Below the pieces are notes generated by a model. The model ran no database searches. It was not told where the DNA came from and saw nothing but the letters and a program-made list of their open reading frames with translations. A DNA stretch of 64,000 nt, taken from Acidimicrobiia bacterium. GTDB taxonomy: Bacteria; Actinomycetota; Acidimicrobiia; Spongiisociales; UBA11373. How positions within the stretch are numbered: the stretch's first letter is position 1; every line of letters starts with the position of its first letter. The position numbers and the translations under genes were made by a program. The stretch covers positions 1,013,608 to 1,077,607 of the forward strand of contig CP129495.1 in assembly GCA_030584185.1 (NCBI GenBank), read 5' to 3'. Below are positions 33,533 to 42,246 of the stretch, piece after piece.

Positions 33533-34107
33533 GCAGGTTGCGACGGGTCGAAGTGGGTCACGCGACCGGGACGGAGTCGCCCCAGCACCGCCACCACCTC
33601 GCCGGCCTGCCTGGCCGACGAGGCCAGCGCCACCGCCGACGCCGCCAGCACCCCTGCGGCGATGCCGATCCACAACACCAGCGATGCCGGCTTGCCCCGC
33701 ATCCATCCGGCTTCGAGGCGATGCCAGGCGACCTGGTCGACATCGCCGATCGGGAATGCGTGGATGAGGTCCTTCGGCTTGCCGAGGCCGGCGATGCTCC
33801 ACACCAGGACCCGGTGGTCGGTGACGGCGAGCAGCCCGCCGCCGCCGGGTATCGCCGGCTCAACCGGGGGCCGCTTCGCCACATCGGGCAGCGGCCTCGC
33901 CTCCGCTTCGGCAGCGTCGCGCTTCTGGTTACGGGCGTCCCAGGCGGTGCCGATGGCGGCGCCGATCAGGCCACCGGCGACGACTCCGGAGGTGGCGCCT
34001 GGGCTCGCCACCCGAAACGGGGAAGGGAAGACGTTGACCGCAGCCAGCACGGTCTCGCCCGGGGCGACTCCGGGGGCTCGAGCGGCCCTCTTGCTGAAGT
34101 CGACCAC
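33529..34107 (-). CDS. Hypothetical membrane protein (glycine-zipper-like segment, one C-terminal TM)
   Basis: 192 residues. A hydrophobic Gly-rich stretch (GVVAGGLIGAAIGTAWDARN) near residue 45, a central domain with LLAVTDHRVLVWSIAG (PH-like strand pattern found in short bacterial membrane regulators), and a TM (LVLWIGIAAGVLAASAVAL) before the end. GTG 34105-34107 (VVDFSKRA) is taken as start. It follows the MBL-fold gene by 10 nt on the same strand. No named function. Confidence 0.6.
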   Translation of the reverse strand: MVDFSKRAARAPGVAPGETVLAAVNVFPSPFRVASPGATSGVVAGGLIGAAIGTAWDARNQKRDAAEAEARPLPDVAKRPPVEPAIPGGGGLLAVTDHRVLVWSIAGLGKPKDLIHAFPIGDVDQVAWHRLEAGWMRGKPASLVLWIGIAAGVLAASAVALASSARQAGEVVAVLGRLRPGRVTHFDPSQPA

Positions 34108-34117
34108 CGTCCGACCC

Positions 34118-34936
34118 TCAGAGCGGGATCTGCATGCCCTCGTGGGCGGCGTCGGTGAGAGGGAAACGGGACCGAGCGGCGGCGCGGAGCGCATCGATCT
34201 GATCGTCGTCGCGATCGGGATCGTGGCTGGTGAGGACGAGGCGGCCGACCCCGGCGGCGAGCGCCGCCTCTGCGGCGGCTTGCCAGTCGCTGTGACCCCA
34301 GCCCCTCCTGGCTCCGGCGCGCTCCTCGGGCGTGTACTGGGCGTCGTGGATGAGGACGTCGGCTCGATGAGCCAGCTTCACCAGCCTCTCGTCGGCCTCC
34401 GGCTCTCCCGCCTCGTGATCGGTGGCGAGCACCACGGTCTTGCGACCCTCCAACCGGAATCCGGCCACGCCTTCGGGATGATTGAGCATGGCGTGGCGCA
34501 CCCGGATGGGGCCGACGTCGATGCTCTCCTCCAGAACGCGCACCCGAACCGTGGCTGCGGCCTCGTCGAGGGTGACCGGCCACCAGGGGCGACAGATCAC
34601 CGAGTCGAGGCACTCCTTGGGCTGCTGTCCCTCACACTCGGCACCCCACACGTCGACCATGTTGCCGGCCGCGAACAGGGGAGCGAACACCGGCAGCCCC
34701 TGGATGTGGTCCCAGTGGAAGTGGGTGAGCAGCAGTGAGAACCGCTGGGGTGCCTCCCGCCCCGAGACCATCTTGGCCAGCCGTCGCAGGCCCGTTCCGG
34801 CGTCGATGACCAGATGGTGGTTGGGCTCCACCTCGGCGAAGTAGCAGCTGGTGTTGCCGCCGTAGCGCCGGTAGGCGGGGCCGGACACGGCCGCCGACCC
34901 GCGACATCCGGCGACGTGGAGGGTGGTTCCGATCAT
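34118..34936 (-). CDS. MBL-fold metallo-hydrolase
   Basis: 272 residues. The zinc motif LLTHFHWDHIQG (HxHxDH) is at about 72-80, with further ligands in HAMLNHPEG, ATDHEAG and HDAQY and a final LTSHDPDRDD. The N terminus (LHVAGCRGSAAVSGPAYRRYGGNTSC) is like the class that includes PqqB/phosphodiesterase-type enzymes. Substrate unknown. Confidence 0.85.
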   Translation of the reverse strand: MIGTTLHVAGCRGSAAVSGPAYRRYGGNTSCYFAEVEPNHHLVIDAGTGLRRLAKMVSGREAPQRFSLLLTHFHWDHIQGLPVFAPLFAAGNMVDVWGAECEGQQPKECLDSVICRPWWPVTLDEAAATVRVRVLEESIDVGPIRVRHAMLNHPEGVAGFRLEGRKTVVLATDHEAGEPEADERLVKLAHRADVLIHDAQYTPEERAGARRGWGHSDWQAAAEAALAAGVGRLVLTSHDPDRDDDQIDALRAAARSRFPLTDAAHEGMQIPL

Positions 34937-34966
34937 GGCCGCATCCGGCCGAATCCGACCACGGCC

Positions 34967-35386
34967 TCAGTCGGAGAGGGCGGCGTCGGTGTCACGCAGC
35001 CGACGGGCCAGTTCCGACATCATCTTCACCCCGATCTCGGGGTGGGAGGCGATCATCGCCCTGAGGTCCCACTGGGTGATCACCAGGCAGCGGGTCGGCC
35101 CGGTGGCGACGACGTCTGCCGTGCGAGGGGTGTCGTCGAGCAGCAATGCCATCTCGCCGAAGTAGGCGCCGGGACCGAAATCGGCGAGCACCAGATCGCC
35201 CTTGCGGGCCTGGGCGCCGCCCTCGAGAACCAGGTAGAAACCGCGCCCGCCCTCATGGCCGTCACGAATGATCTCGTCACCGGCGGAGAAGGTGCGCTCC
35301 TTGGCCGTGGAGAGAACGCTCTCCAGATCTCGATCCGAGAACCCGGAAAAGAGGCTGGTCTGCTTCAGAAGTTCGGCGGCTTCCAT
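34967..35386 (-). CDS. Stand-alone cyclic-nucleotide-binding-domain protein
   Basis: 139 residues, one cNMP-binding beta-roll: LFSGFSDRDLESVL, GDEIIRDGHEGGRGFYLVLEG, then the phosphate-binding cassette GPGAYFGEMALLLDDTPRTADV (FGEMALL...R-T). There is no helix-turn-helix, so it is not a CRP-type regulator. It follows the TrkA-N channel gene by 65 nt on the same strand. A role in gating that channel is a reasonable guess only. Confidence 0.85.
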   Translation of the reverse strand: MEAAELLKQTSLFSGFSDRDLESVLSTAKERTFSAGDEIIRDGHEGGRGFYLVLEGGAQARKGDLVLADFGPGAYFGEMALLLDDTPRTADVVATGPTRCLVITQWDLRAMIASHPEIGVKMMSELARRLRDTDAALSD

Positions 35387-35451
35387 CTACTCCACCTGTT
35401 CGGTTCGGGCAACGATATCCCACCGAAGCCCCCAAGGCGCAACTCGTGGCA

Positions 35452-36501
35452 TCACCGGGCGCCACGCGCCGACCGCAAGGGCGAGAGTGTGCCCAGCGAC
35501 TCGGCCACCACCACCGCCTGATCGCCGCTCTCGAGGCGGAAGCCGACTTCGGGGTTGGTGTAGGTCTTGCCGTTTCGCGCCACGGCGAGCAGGGTGGCTC
35601 GATGGTCCCCGCGCATGCGTGCCGACAGGGCGTCGATGCTCAGGCCGACGTACTCGTCGGGGAGAATCACCCGATACAGCTCCGAGCCCTCGCCACCCGA
35701 GACGATGTCGGTGACCAGCTCACCGAGACCGGGGTACATGGCGGTTCGGGCCAGCAGGTGGGACGCGAGGCGCGAGGTGACCAGCAGCTCGTCGACGTTG
35801 GTGCGGCGGAGGTGAGGGACGTGACGCGGGTTGTTCACCTCCACGACGGTCCGCACCTGGGGAGCCAGGCTCTCGACGGCCAGCACGATCAGGATGGAAC
35901 GCATGTCGGCGGCGTCGGAGCTGTCGGTGGGACAGACGATGACGGCCTCACAGGACGCGATCCCCGCCCGTTCGAGGTCCTCGACCGAGGTGGCGTCCCC
36001 GCGCACGAAGTAGGCGCCGTCGCCGGCGGGGTTCTTCTCACTGTCGTGGAGGACGACGATCCGGGCTCCGAACTCGTCCTTGCGCAGCTCCTCGACCAGG
36101 TCTCGAGCGGTCGAGTTCCAGCCGCAGATGATCACGTGCCCGGAGTAGCCGGCTGCTCCCATGCCCTGTCCCTCCTTGACGAGAAAGTCGATCACGAACC
36201 CGACGACGGCCCCGGTGACGGTGGCCAGCATCGCCACACCGAACAGTGCCAGCAACCAGTGCACCGTCCATCCCCAGGGGGTGGATACGTAGGAGATGTC
36301 GCCGGCGTCGAGGATGGTCATGATCGACCAGTAGAAGGAACGGCCGATCGACGAGATCGTGCCCTCCTTCTCCGCGAGCGTCACCGCCAGCGTGGCCAGG
36401 ATCACCACGATCAGGCTCGCCAGAACCAATGGGCGCAGCACCCGGCCTCCGGTCTGCTTCCGGACGCGGCTCAGGTGCCACCGCAAGCGGGTGAACAGCA
36501 T
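35452..36501 (-). CDS. Two-TM ion channel with TrkA-N (RCK) domain
   Basis: 349 residues. Two membrane segments (about 25-45 and 80-108) flank a pore-loop-like stretch, SFYWSIMTILDAGDISYV. Then comes a Rossmann-type TrkA-N domain (GHVIICGWNSTARDLVEEL, GxxG-like) and a second RCK-like part. The potassium selectivity filter TVGYG is absent: the position reads TILDAGD, as in the CASTOR/Pollux-like branch rather than classical K+ channels. ATG 36499-36501 with GGGAGG upstream. Confidence 0.8.
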   Translation of the reverse strand: MLFTRLRWHLSRVRKQTGGRVLRPLVLASLIVVILATLAVTLAEKEGTISSIGRSFYWSIMTILDAGDISYVSTPWGWTVHWLLALFGVAMLATVTGAVVGFVIDFLVKEGQGMGAAGYSGHVIICGWNSTARDLVEELRKDEFGARIVVLHDSEKNPAGDGAYFVRGDATSVEDLERAGIASCEAVIVCPTDSSDAADMRSILIVLAVESLAPQVRTVVEVNNPRHVPHLRRTNVDELLVTSRLASHLLARTAMYPGLGELVTDIVSGGEGSELYRVILPDEYVGLSIDALSARMRGDHRATLLAVARNGKTYTNPEVGFRLESGDQAVVVAESLGTLSPLRSARGAR

Positions 36502-36774
36502 GTCGCCCAACCTCCCCTGGGAACCAGATCATACGGCCCCTGATCCCCCGTCCCGTTCAGACTCATGGGCCGGGCGCATCATTTTCGGCCCGGGCCAAAA
36601 GGCCCTATCCGCCCAGCCGATACGCCGCGACCCTGATCGGCGCAGGGAGGTCGGCGGGACGCCGGCCCGGCCCGCACAGCGCCCCCTCCTGTGAGTGGTG
36701 GGCGAGCGGACCGCCGGCCTTCCTTCTCCGCCTTCGCCCTCGTCGGGGAGCGAGACGTCTGCCATGCTGATTCC
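36502..36774. other. Gene-free interval between the channel gene and mobA
   Basis: 273 nt separating divergent genes. It contains a short hairpin, GGGCC-AAAA-GGCCC (36592-36605), without a U tract. I looked for a recognisable Moco riboswitch and could not support one. No gene is supported. Confidence 0.3.
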
Positions 36775-37359
36775 GTGGTGACCGTCGCCATCCTCGCCGG
36801 AGGTGCCTCGCGCCGAATGGGCCGCGACAAAGTCACGTTGCCCCTGGGCGACGGCACGATGATCGACCTCGTGGTTGCCGCCTGCTCCGGCCACGAGGTC
36901 CTGTGCGTGGGCCGGGAGGTGCCCGGCCTGGCGCACGTCGCCGATGCGGTCCCCGGCCGAATGGGCCCTCTCGCAGGACTGGTGGCCGCACTCGAGGTGG
37001 TCGACGGGCCGGTGGTTCTCGTTGCAGCCGACCAGCCCTGGCTGCGAGGCGAAACCGTTGCCGCCATCGCCGCCCGACCCGAGGACCTCCCCGTGGTCCC
37101 CATCGATGCCGCTGCCCGCCAGGTGCTGTGCGCCCGCTATCCGACATGGGTGCTGGAGCAGGCTCGCAACCTTCTGGTCGAGGGTGGCGGGATCAGGCGG
37201 CTGCTCGACCAGGTCCCGTTTCTCGGTGTCGAACGAAGCGAGTGGTCGCGGTGGGGGGAGGACGGCCGGTCGTGGTTCTCGGTGGACACCCCCGAGGACC
37301 TGAAGCGGGGTCTGGAGGCATTCGGGCAACCAGGACGCCCGTCGATCCCCGATTCGTGA
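36775..37359 (+). CDS. mobA: Molybdenum cofactor guanylyltransferase (MobA-like)
   Basis: 194 residues. Nucleotidyltransferase motif VTVAILAGGASRRMGRDKV at the N terminus (LAGGxSxRMGxDK), then GPLAGLVAAL and VLVAADQPWL (metal Asp). It would convert molybdopterin to the guanine dinucleotide form. The isofunctional MobA/MocA split cannot be resolved by eye; near-by XdhC genes would fit a MocA (CTP) role as well. Two adjacent GTGs (36775, 36778) can serve; CATGCT lies 6 nt before the first. Confidence 0.8.
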   Translation: MVTVAILAGGASRRMGRDKVTLPLGDGTMIDLVVAACSGHEVLCVGREVPGLAHVADAVPGRMGPLAGLVAALEVVDGPVVLVAADQPWLRGETVAAIAARPEDLPVVPIDAAARQVLCARYPTWVLEQARNLLVEGGGIRRLLDQVPFLGVERSEWSRWGEDGRSWFSVDTPEDLKRGLEAFGQPGRPSIPDS

Positions 37360-37366
37360 TGCCTGC

Positions 37367-38743
37367 CTAGGTCGGCTCGAAACGAGCGGTGAAGTGCCTC
37401 AACCAAGGTGCGCTCTTCACGATGCGCAGCCCGCCGATCTCATCGACACGGTTCGCCACGGCCAGGACGACCTCCGCCACGTAGTCGATGTGGCTCTGGG
37501 TGTATGTCCGCCGGGGCACGGCGAGCCGGACCAGCTCCATCGGAGCGGGTGTCTCTGTTCCGTCCTCGCCGGCAACTCCGAACATCACCGATCCGATCTC
37601 CACTCCACGGACCCCGCCCTCTCGATACAACTCGATGGTCAGCGCCTGGGCCGGGTACTGCGACTGGGGAACGTGAGGAAGCAGTGCCTTGGCATCGATG
37701 TAGACGGCGTGGCCTCCCGGCGGCCACACCACCGGAACTCCTGCGTCCCGGCACTTCTCGGCCAGATACTCGGTGCTGCGGATGCGGTAGCGCAGGTAGC
37801 GCTCGTCCAGCACCTCGTCGAGACCGATGGCGATCGCCTCGAGATCGCGTCCCGCCAGCCCGCCGTAGGTGGGGAACCCTTCGGTGAGGATGAGCAGGTT
37901 CCGACAGCGCGCCGCGAGGTCGGCGTCTCGCATCGCCAGGAAGCCTCCGATGTTGGCGATGGCGTCCTTCTTCGCCGAGAAGGTGACCCCGTCCACCAGG
38001 GAGAACATCTCGGAGGCGATCTCTCGCGGGGTCCGGTCGGCCTGGCCCGGCTCGCGCAGCTTGATGAACCAGGCGTTCTCGGCGAAGCGAGCCGCATCCA
38101 TGAAGAACGGGATCCCGTGGCGATCACAGACCGCACGCACGTCGCGCAGGTTCTGCAGGGAGACCGGCTGTCCGCCCCCAGAGTTGTTGGTCACCGTGAT
38201 CATCACCAGCGGGATCCGGTCGGCCCCGACCTCGGCGATCGTCTCTTCGAGGACGGCCACGTCCAGGTTCCCCTTGAATGGATGATCCAGCGTCAGGTCT
38301 CGCCCCTCGGGAACGACCATGTCGCGGGCCTCGGCACCCTGGTACTCGACGTTGGCACGGGTGGTGTCGAAGTGCGTGTTGTTGGGTATCACCTTCCCCG
38401 GCCCCGCCAACTCCGAGAACAGGATCCACTCGGCGGCGCGGCCCTGATGCACCGGGATCACCTCGGGAAGACCGGTCAGTGAGGTCACCGCCTCGTAGAA
38501 GCGGTCGTAGGATCGGCTGCCGGCGTACGACTCGTCGCCGATCATCATCCCCGCCCACTGCGCCGCCGACATCGAGCCGGTGCCGGAGTCGGTGAGCAGG
38601 TCGATGGTGACCTCGTCGGCATGGAGACCGAAGAGGTTGTACCCGGCACGAAGCAACGCATCCTCCCGCTGTTGCGGGGTGGTGAATGCGATCTCCTGGA
38701 CGCTGTGGATCCGGAACGGTTCGATGATTGTGCGGTAGGGCAT
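37367..38743 (-). CDS. tnaA: Tryptophanase (beta-eliminating lyase)
   Basis: 458 residues. PLP lyase that splits tryptophan to indole, pyruvate and ammonia. PLP lysine in FSAKKDA (about residue 259), with TNNSGGGQPVS and FMDAARFAENAWF matching the family. Tryptophanase is preferred over tyrosine phenol-lyase because the C terminus reads LRHFTARF, as in E. coli TnaA, and the substrate loop reads VEIGS rather than the MERG form of tyrosine phenol-lyases. SD GGGAGA precedes the ATG. No tnaC-like leader or permease gene is adjacent. Confidence 0.85.
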   Translation of the reverse strand: MPYRTIIEPFRIHSVQEIAFTTPQQREDALLRAGYNLFGLHADEVTIDLLTDSGTGSMSAAQWAGMMIGDESYAGSRSYDRFYEAVTSLTGLPEVIPVHQGRAAEWILFSELAGPGKVIPNNTHFDTTRANVEYQGAEARDMVVPEGRDLTLDHPFKGNLDVAVLEETIAEVGADRIPLVMITVTNNSGGGQPVSLQNLRDVRAVCDRHGIPFFMDAARFAENAWFIKLREPGQADRTPREIASEMFSLVDGVTFSAKKDAIANIGGFLAMRDADLAARCRNLLILTEGFPTYGGLAGRDLEAIAIGLDEVLDERYLRYRIRSTEYLAEKCRDAGVPVVWPPGGHAVYIDAKALLPHVPQSQYPAQALTIELYREGGVRGVEIGSVMFGVAGEDGTETPAPMELVRLAVPRRTYTQSHIDYVAEVVLAVANRVDEIGGLRIVKSAPWLRHFTARFEPT

Positions 38744-38804
38744 GGCTCTCCCGATGACGACGGCACCACGCTAGGGGACCGGGAGCCGGCTCCGATCGAC
38801 CCGC

Positions 38805-38810
38805 TAGCCT
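38805..38810 (+). promoter_or_regulatory. -10 box of the LOG-family gene
   Basis: TAGCCT, 7 nt before ATG 38818. Confidence 0.55.
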
Positions 38811-38817
38811 CGACTGG

Positions 38818-39399
38818 ATGACCGGACCTCTGATAGCGGTGTTCGGCTCGTCGCAGGCGCTACCCGGAGACGGCCTCTACGAAGAGGCGGTGCGCTGCGG
38901 GGACCTTCTCGCCCGGTCCGGTTTCGGGGTCGTCACCGGAGGCTACGGCGGCGTCATGGAGGCTGCGGCACGGGGCGCCCGCCTGAGAGGCGCCAGGGCG
39001 ATCGGCGTGACCGTCCCCTCGGTGTTCCCCGACCGGCCCGGAGCCAACGAGTTCGTCTCCGACGAGATGCCGACCACCCACCTCATGGAGCGCATCCATG
39101 CCCTCACCGATCTGACCGAGGCCTGGATCGCCATGCCCGGGAGCCTGGGCACGCTCGCCGAGCTGGCGATCGCATGGAACCTCGCCTTCGTGGCTCGATA
39201 CTCGGCGACGCCGCCCAAGCCGTTGGTCACCGTGGGCGAGGTGTGGGCGGCTCTGGTCGATCACCTTGCCGGCTCGGTGGGCGCCGACCGCAGCCTGGTG
39301 ATCACCGCCCGGGACGTCGACGAGGCCGTCGCCGCAGTGGTCCGCCTGATCCCGGGAAGGGCTCACCCCGGAACCACCGCGGCACCGGGCCGTTCGTAG
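38818..39399 (+). CDS. LOG-family Rossmann protein
   Basis: 193 residues. LOG/lysine-decarboxylase-like fold: AVFGSSQALPGD at the N terminus, FGVVTGGYGGVMEAAARGA, and the nucleotide-binding MPGSLGTLAELAIAW, a variant of PGGxGTxxE. Members release cytokinin bases from nucleotides or act as nucleosidases; the bacterial role is often unknown. It precedes the HerA-like ATPase gene by 9 nt, each with its own -10 box. Confidence 0.82.
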   Translation: MTGPLIAVFGSSQALPGDGLYEEAVRCGDLLARSGFGVVTGGYGGVMEAAARGARLRGARAIGVTVPSVFPDRPGANEFVSDEMPTTHLMERIHALTDLTEAWIAMPGSLGTLAELAIAWNLAFVARYSATPPKPLVTVGEVWAALVDHLAGSVGADRSLVITARDVDEAVAAVVRLIPGRAHPGTTAAPGRS

Positions 39400-39402
39400 A
39401 AT
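39397..39402 (+). promoter_or_regulatory. -10 box of the HerA-like ATPase gene
   Basis: TAGAAT, 6 nt before ATG 39409. Confidence 0.55.
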
Positions 39403-39408
39403 CGGCCG

Positions 39409-41754
39409 ATGCCCGACACCACCTTCTTCCTCGGCGGCACGATCGACCCCACCACCGGGGCCCGCAGCGGAGCCGAGATCAGGTACCCGGCCTCCCACCT
39501 CACCACCCATGGGGTGATCGTCGGCATGACCGGCTCCGGAAAGACCGGGCTGGGGATGATCTACCTCGAGGAGGCTCTGCGCAACGACATCCCGACGCTG
39601 GTCATCGATCCCAAGGGTGACATGACCAACCTGTTGCTCACCTTCCCCGAGCTGGCGCCGGCCGACTTCGCCCCGTGGGTTGATGCCGGTGAAGCCAACG
39701 CCCAGGGCTCAGACGACCTCGCCGCCGACACCGCAGCCCTGTGGAAGAGCGGGCTGGAGTCGTGGGGCCTCTCCGGCGCCGACATAGCGGACCTCCGCAG
39801 AAGGGTGGGCATGACCCTCTACACACCGGGGTCGGCGGCGGGGATCCCCCTGAACGTGCTCGGCTCATTGGCCGCACCCGGGGGTGACTTTGCCGAGGAC
39901 TCCGAGACGTTTCGCGACGAGATAGAGGGAATCGTCTCCGGGTTGCTCGCCCTGGTCGGGGTCGCATCCGACCCGCTGTCGGGCAGAGAGCACATCCTGC
40001 TCGCCAACCTCGTCGAGCGATCCTGGATCGCCGGAGAGGACCTGAGCCTGGAGTCGCTCATCGTCCAGGTGACATCTCCCCCGATGCGCCGCCTCGGTGT
40101 GTTCGACATGGACACCTTCTTTCCGGAGAAGGACCGCCTCGCCCTGGCGATGCGGCTCAACACGCTGGTGGCGTCGCCATCCTTCGCCGCCTGGCGCACT
40201 GGACCTGCGTTGGACCCGGCCACGATGCTCTGGGATTCCACCGGGAAGCCTCAGGCTGCGGTGCTGTACCTGGCACATCTCTCCGAGGACGAGCGCCAGT
40301 TCGTGGTGACCATGGTCCTCGGCCGACTGATCACCTGGATGCGCTCCCAGGCCGGAACCGGTGACCTGCGCGCCCTGGTGTACATGGACGAGGTGTTCGG
40401 GTTCGTGCCGCCGACGGCCATGCCCCCGGCGAAGAAGCCGATCCTCACTCTGATGAAGCAGGCAAGAGCCTTCGGCGTCGGCATGCTGCTCTCCACCCAG
40501 AACCCGGTGGACCTCGACTACAAGGCGATGTCGAATGCAGGCACCTGGTGCATCGGTCGCCTCCAGACCGAGCGCGACAAGGCCAGGATCCTGGAGGCGT
40601 TGCAGTCGGCGGCCGGTGGCACCGACATCGGCTCACTCGATGCCCTCATCTCCGGGCTGGGCAAGCGGCAGTTCCTGCTCCACGACACAAGGGAGAAGGA
40701 GCCGGCGCTCTTCACGACGCGCTGGGCGATGTCGTACCTGAGAGGCCCACTCACCCGCGATCAGGTGGCGGTGCTGGTCGGAGACGACGCCCGCCGCCAC
40801 CAGGAGCACACGCCGCAACCGGTGGCCCTCCCCCATGACGCATCGCCGGTGGCACCGCAACTGGCCGGCCGGGCCAAGCACGTGGACCCGGCGGCACCGT
40901 GGCTCGATGCCATCGGGGCCAACGCCACTTCGAAGACGTTCGCCGTTGCGCTGGCGGCGCGCGTCCGGCTCACCTTCGACGACACCGCTGCCGGTGTGAA
41001 CCACACGGAGGAGTGGGAGGCCGTGTTCCAGCCACTCACCGATCCCTTCGACCCCGAGGCAGGATTCATCGTGGACCACGATCCCCGCGACTTGCGCGAT
41101 CAGGCTCCCGATGGGGCGGCCTACCTGACCCCGGAAGTGCCCGCGGACCGGCAGGCGTGGCTGGCGGAGGCGGAGAGATCCATCAGAGACCACCTCATCG
41201 CGACCCGCACCTTGCACACACTGCGCAATCGGGCCCTGAAGACCTACGGACGAGTCGGTGAGTCGCCCGAGGCGTTCATGGAGCGCTGCCGGTCGATGGC
41301 CCACGAGCAAGCCGACGACGCCATCGTCGCCATCAAGAAGCGCTTCGATGCCCGCATCGAACGGGCCCGTGACCAGATCGAGGCCGCCCACCTGGCGGCA
41401 CGCCAGGCACGACTCGATGCCGAGACCCGTCGCCAGGAGGAGGTGGTGTCGGGTGCCGGCACCATCCTCGGAGTCCTCATGGGCCGTCGCAACAGTCGAT
41501 CGATGTCGACCGCCACCTCCAAGCGTTCGATGACCCGGCGCGCCGAACAGCGCGCGCACACCGCCGACGCCAAGGTTGCCGCTCGATCCGAAGCGTTGGA
41601 AGATCTCGAGGAGGACTTGGCCGAGGCGATCGATGAGGTCACCGAGGAGTGGCTCGCCAAGGCGGCCGAAGTCGAGGTGCTGGAGATCCCGCTCGAGAAG
41701 AGCGATGTAGTGGTGGAGACCCCGGTGCTCATCTGGGTTCCGGTGACGGGCTGA
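39409..41754 (+). CDS. HerA/DUF853-like ATP-binding protein
   Basis: 781 residues. Walker A GMTGSGKTGL at about 39-48, Walker B LVYMDEVFGF at about 325, with LLSTQNPVDLDYKAMSNAGTW as sensor region, typical of HerA/VirB4-type FtsK-superfamily ATPases. The C-terminal 200 residues are a long charged coiled coil (ARDQIEAAHLAARQARLDAE; EALEDLEEDLAEAIDEVTEE). Its target, DNA or protein translocation, is unknown. No NurA-type nuclease gene is adjacent, so a defence or end-resection role is not indicated. Confidence 0.82.
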   Translation: MPDTTFFLGGTIDPTTGARSGAEIRYPASHLTTHGVIVGMTGSGKTGLGMIYLEEALRNDIPTLVIDPKGDMTNLLLTFPELAPADFAPWVDAGEANAQGSDDLAADTAALWKSGLESWGLSGADIADLRRRVGMTLYTPGSAAGIPLNVLGSLAAPGGDFAEDSETFRDEIEGIVSGLLALVGVASDPLSGREHILLANLVERSWIAGEDLSLESLIVQVTSPPMRRLGVFDMDTFFPEKDRLALAMRLNTLVASPSFAAWRTGPALDPATMLWDSTGKPQAAVLYLAHLSEDERQFVVTMVLGRLITWMRSQAGTGDLRALVYMDEVFGFVPPTAMPPAKKPILTLMKQARAFGVGMLLSTQNPVDLDYKAMSNAGTWCIGRLQTERDKARILEALQSAAGGTDIGSLDALISGLGKRQFLLHDTREKEPALFTTRWAMSYLRGPLTRDQVAVLVGDDARRHQEHTPQPVALPHDASPVAPQLAGRAKHVDPAAPWLDAIGANATSKTFAVALAARVRLTFDDTAAGVNHTEEWEAVFQPLTDPFDPEAGFIVDHDPRDLRDQAPDGAAYLTPEVPADRQAWLAEAERSIRDHLIATRTLHTLRNRALKTYGRVGESPEAFMERCRSMAHEQADDAIVAIKKRFDARIERARDQIEAAHLAARQARLDAETRRQEEVVSGAGTILGVLMGRRNSRSMSTATSKRSMTRRAEQRAHTADAKVAARSEALEDLEEDLAEAIDEVTEEWLAKAAEVEVLEIPLEKSDVVVETPVLIWVPVTG

Positions 41755-41804
41755 CCCTCACCTGAGCCCTAAACCACCGCCCCAGGGCAGCCGATGATTG
41801 AGCC

Positions 41805-42209
41805 ATGACCGCATCGGTGACGCCAATCCACCTGGGCACGGCACGCCTGGCGCTGATGCGCGTCGACGAGAGCACGGACGAGACCGCGGCGCGCGTCCGG
41901 GTGACCCTGGCCTGGGACGGCGACGAGCACGCCGGCACCTCCGACGGATCGCCCAGCGACCGACGGCGGCCCGCCCTGGTGGCGGCCGCCACGCTCGATG
42001 CCGTGGCCTTCCTCGGTGGAGGGTTCACCCTCGTCGACACCGCCACCACGAGAGTGGGCGGGGCCGACGTGGCGTTGGTCGCCGTGGACGATCTCGAAGA
42101 TGGTCGCCGCCTGTTCGGCACCGCACAGATGGAAGCGGACAACCGCCAGGTGGCATTCGCCCGGGCCACCCTCGACGCAATAAATCGAATCCTTCCCCAC
42201 CAGGCCTGA
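41805..42209 (+). CDS. Hypothetical protein, tandem paralogue 1
   Basis: 134 residues. Shares with the next gene the core VRVTLAWDGDEHAG...ALVAAATLDAV and the ending RATLDAINRIL. The pattern (beta hairpin, AAATLDAV helix, beta strands, terminal helix with DAINR) suggests one small alpha/beta domain. Function unknown. Confidence 0.72.
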   Translation: MTASVTPIHLGTARLALMRVDESTDETAARVRVTLAWDGDEHAGTSDGSPSDRRRPALVAAATLDAVAFLGGGFTLVDTATTRVGGADVALVAVDDLEDGRRLFGTAQMEADNRQVAFARATLDAINRILPHQA

Positions 42210-42232
42210 TCACCTGCCTGCCGGCATCCCGC

Positions 42233-42238
42233 TACGCT
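42233..42238 (+). promoter_or_regulatory. -10 box of tandem paralogue 2
   Basis: TACGCT, 8 nt before ATG 42247. Confidence 0.45.
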
Positions 42239-42246
42239 CCGTGGGC

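Noticed and set aside
31733-33802. 689-codon minus-strand frame over the DUF4015 gene
   Set aside because: Shadow frame; the plus strand encodes a coherent TM plus two-domain protein.
36517-36774. Molybdenum-cofactor riboswitch upstream of mobA
   Set aside because: Only one short hairpin is visible and it cannot be matched to the Moco RNA consensus by eye; a covariance-model search would decide.
39409-41754. HerA-like ATPase as part of a phage-defence island
   Set aside because: No nuclease (NurA, SIR2, DUF4297) or other defence gene is adjacent; neighbours are LOG-family and small hypothetical genes.
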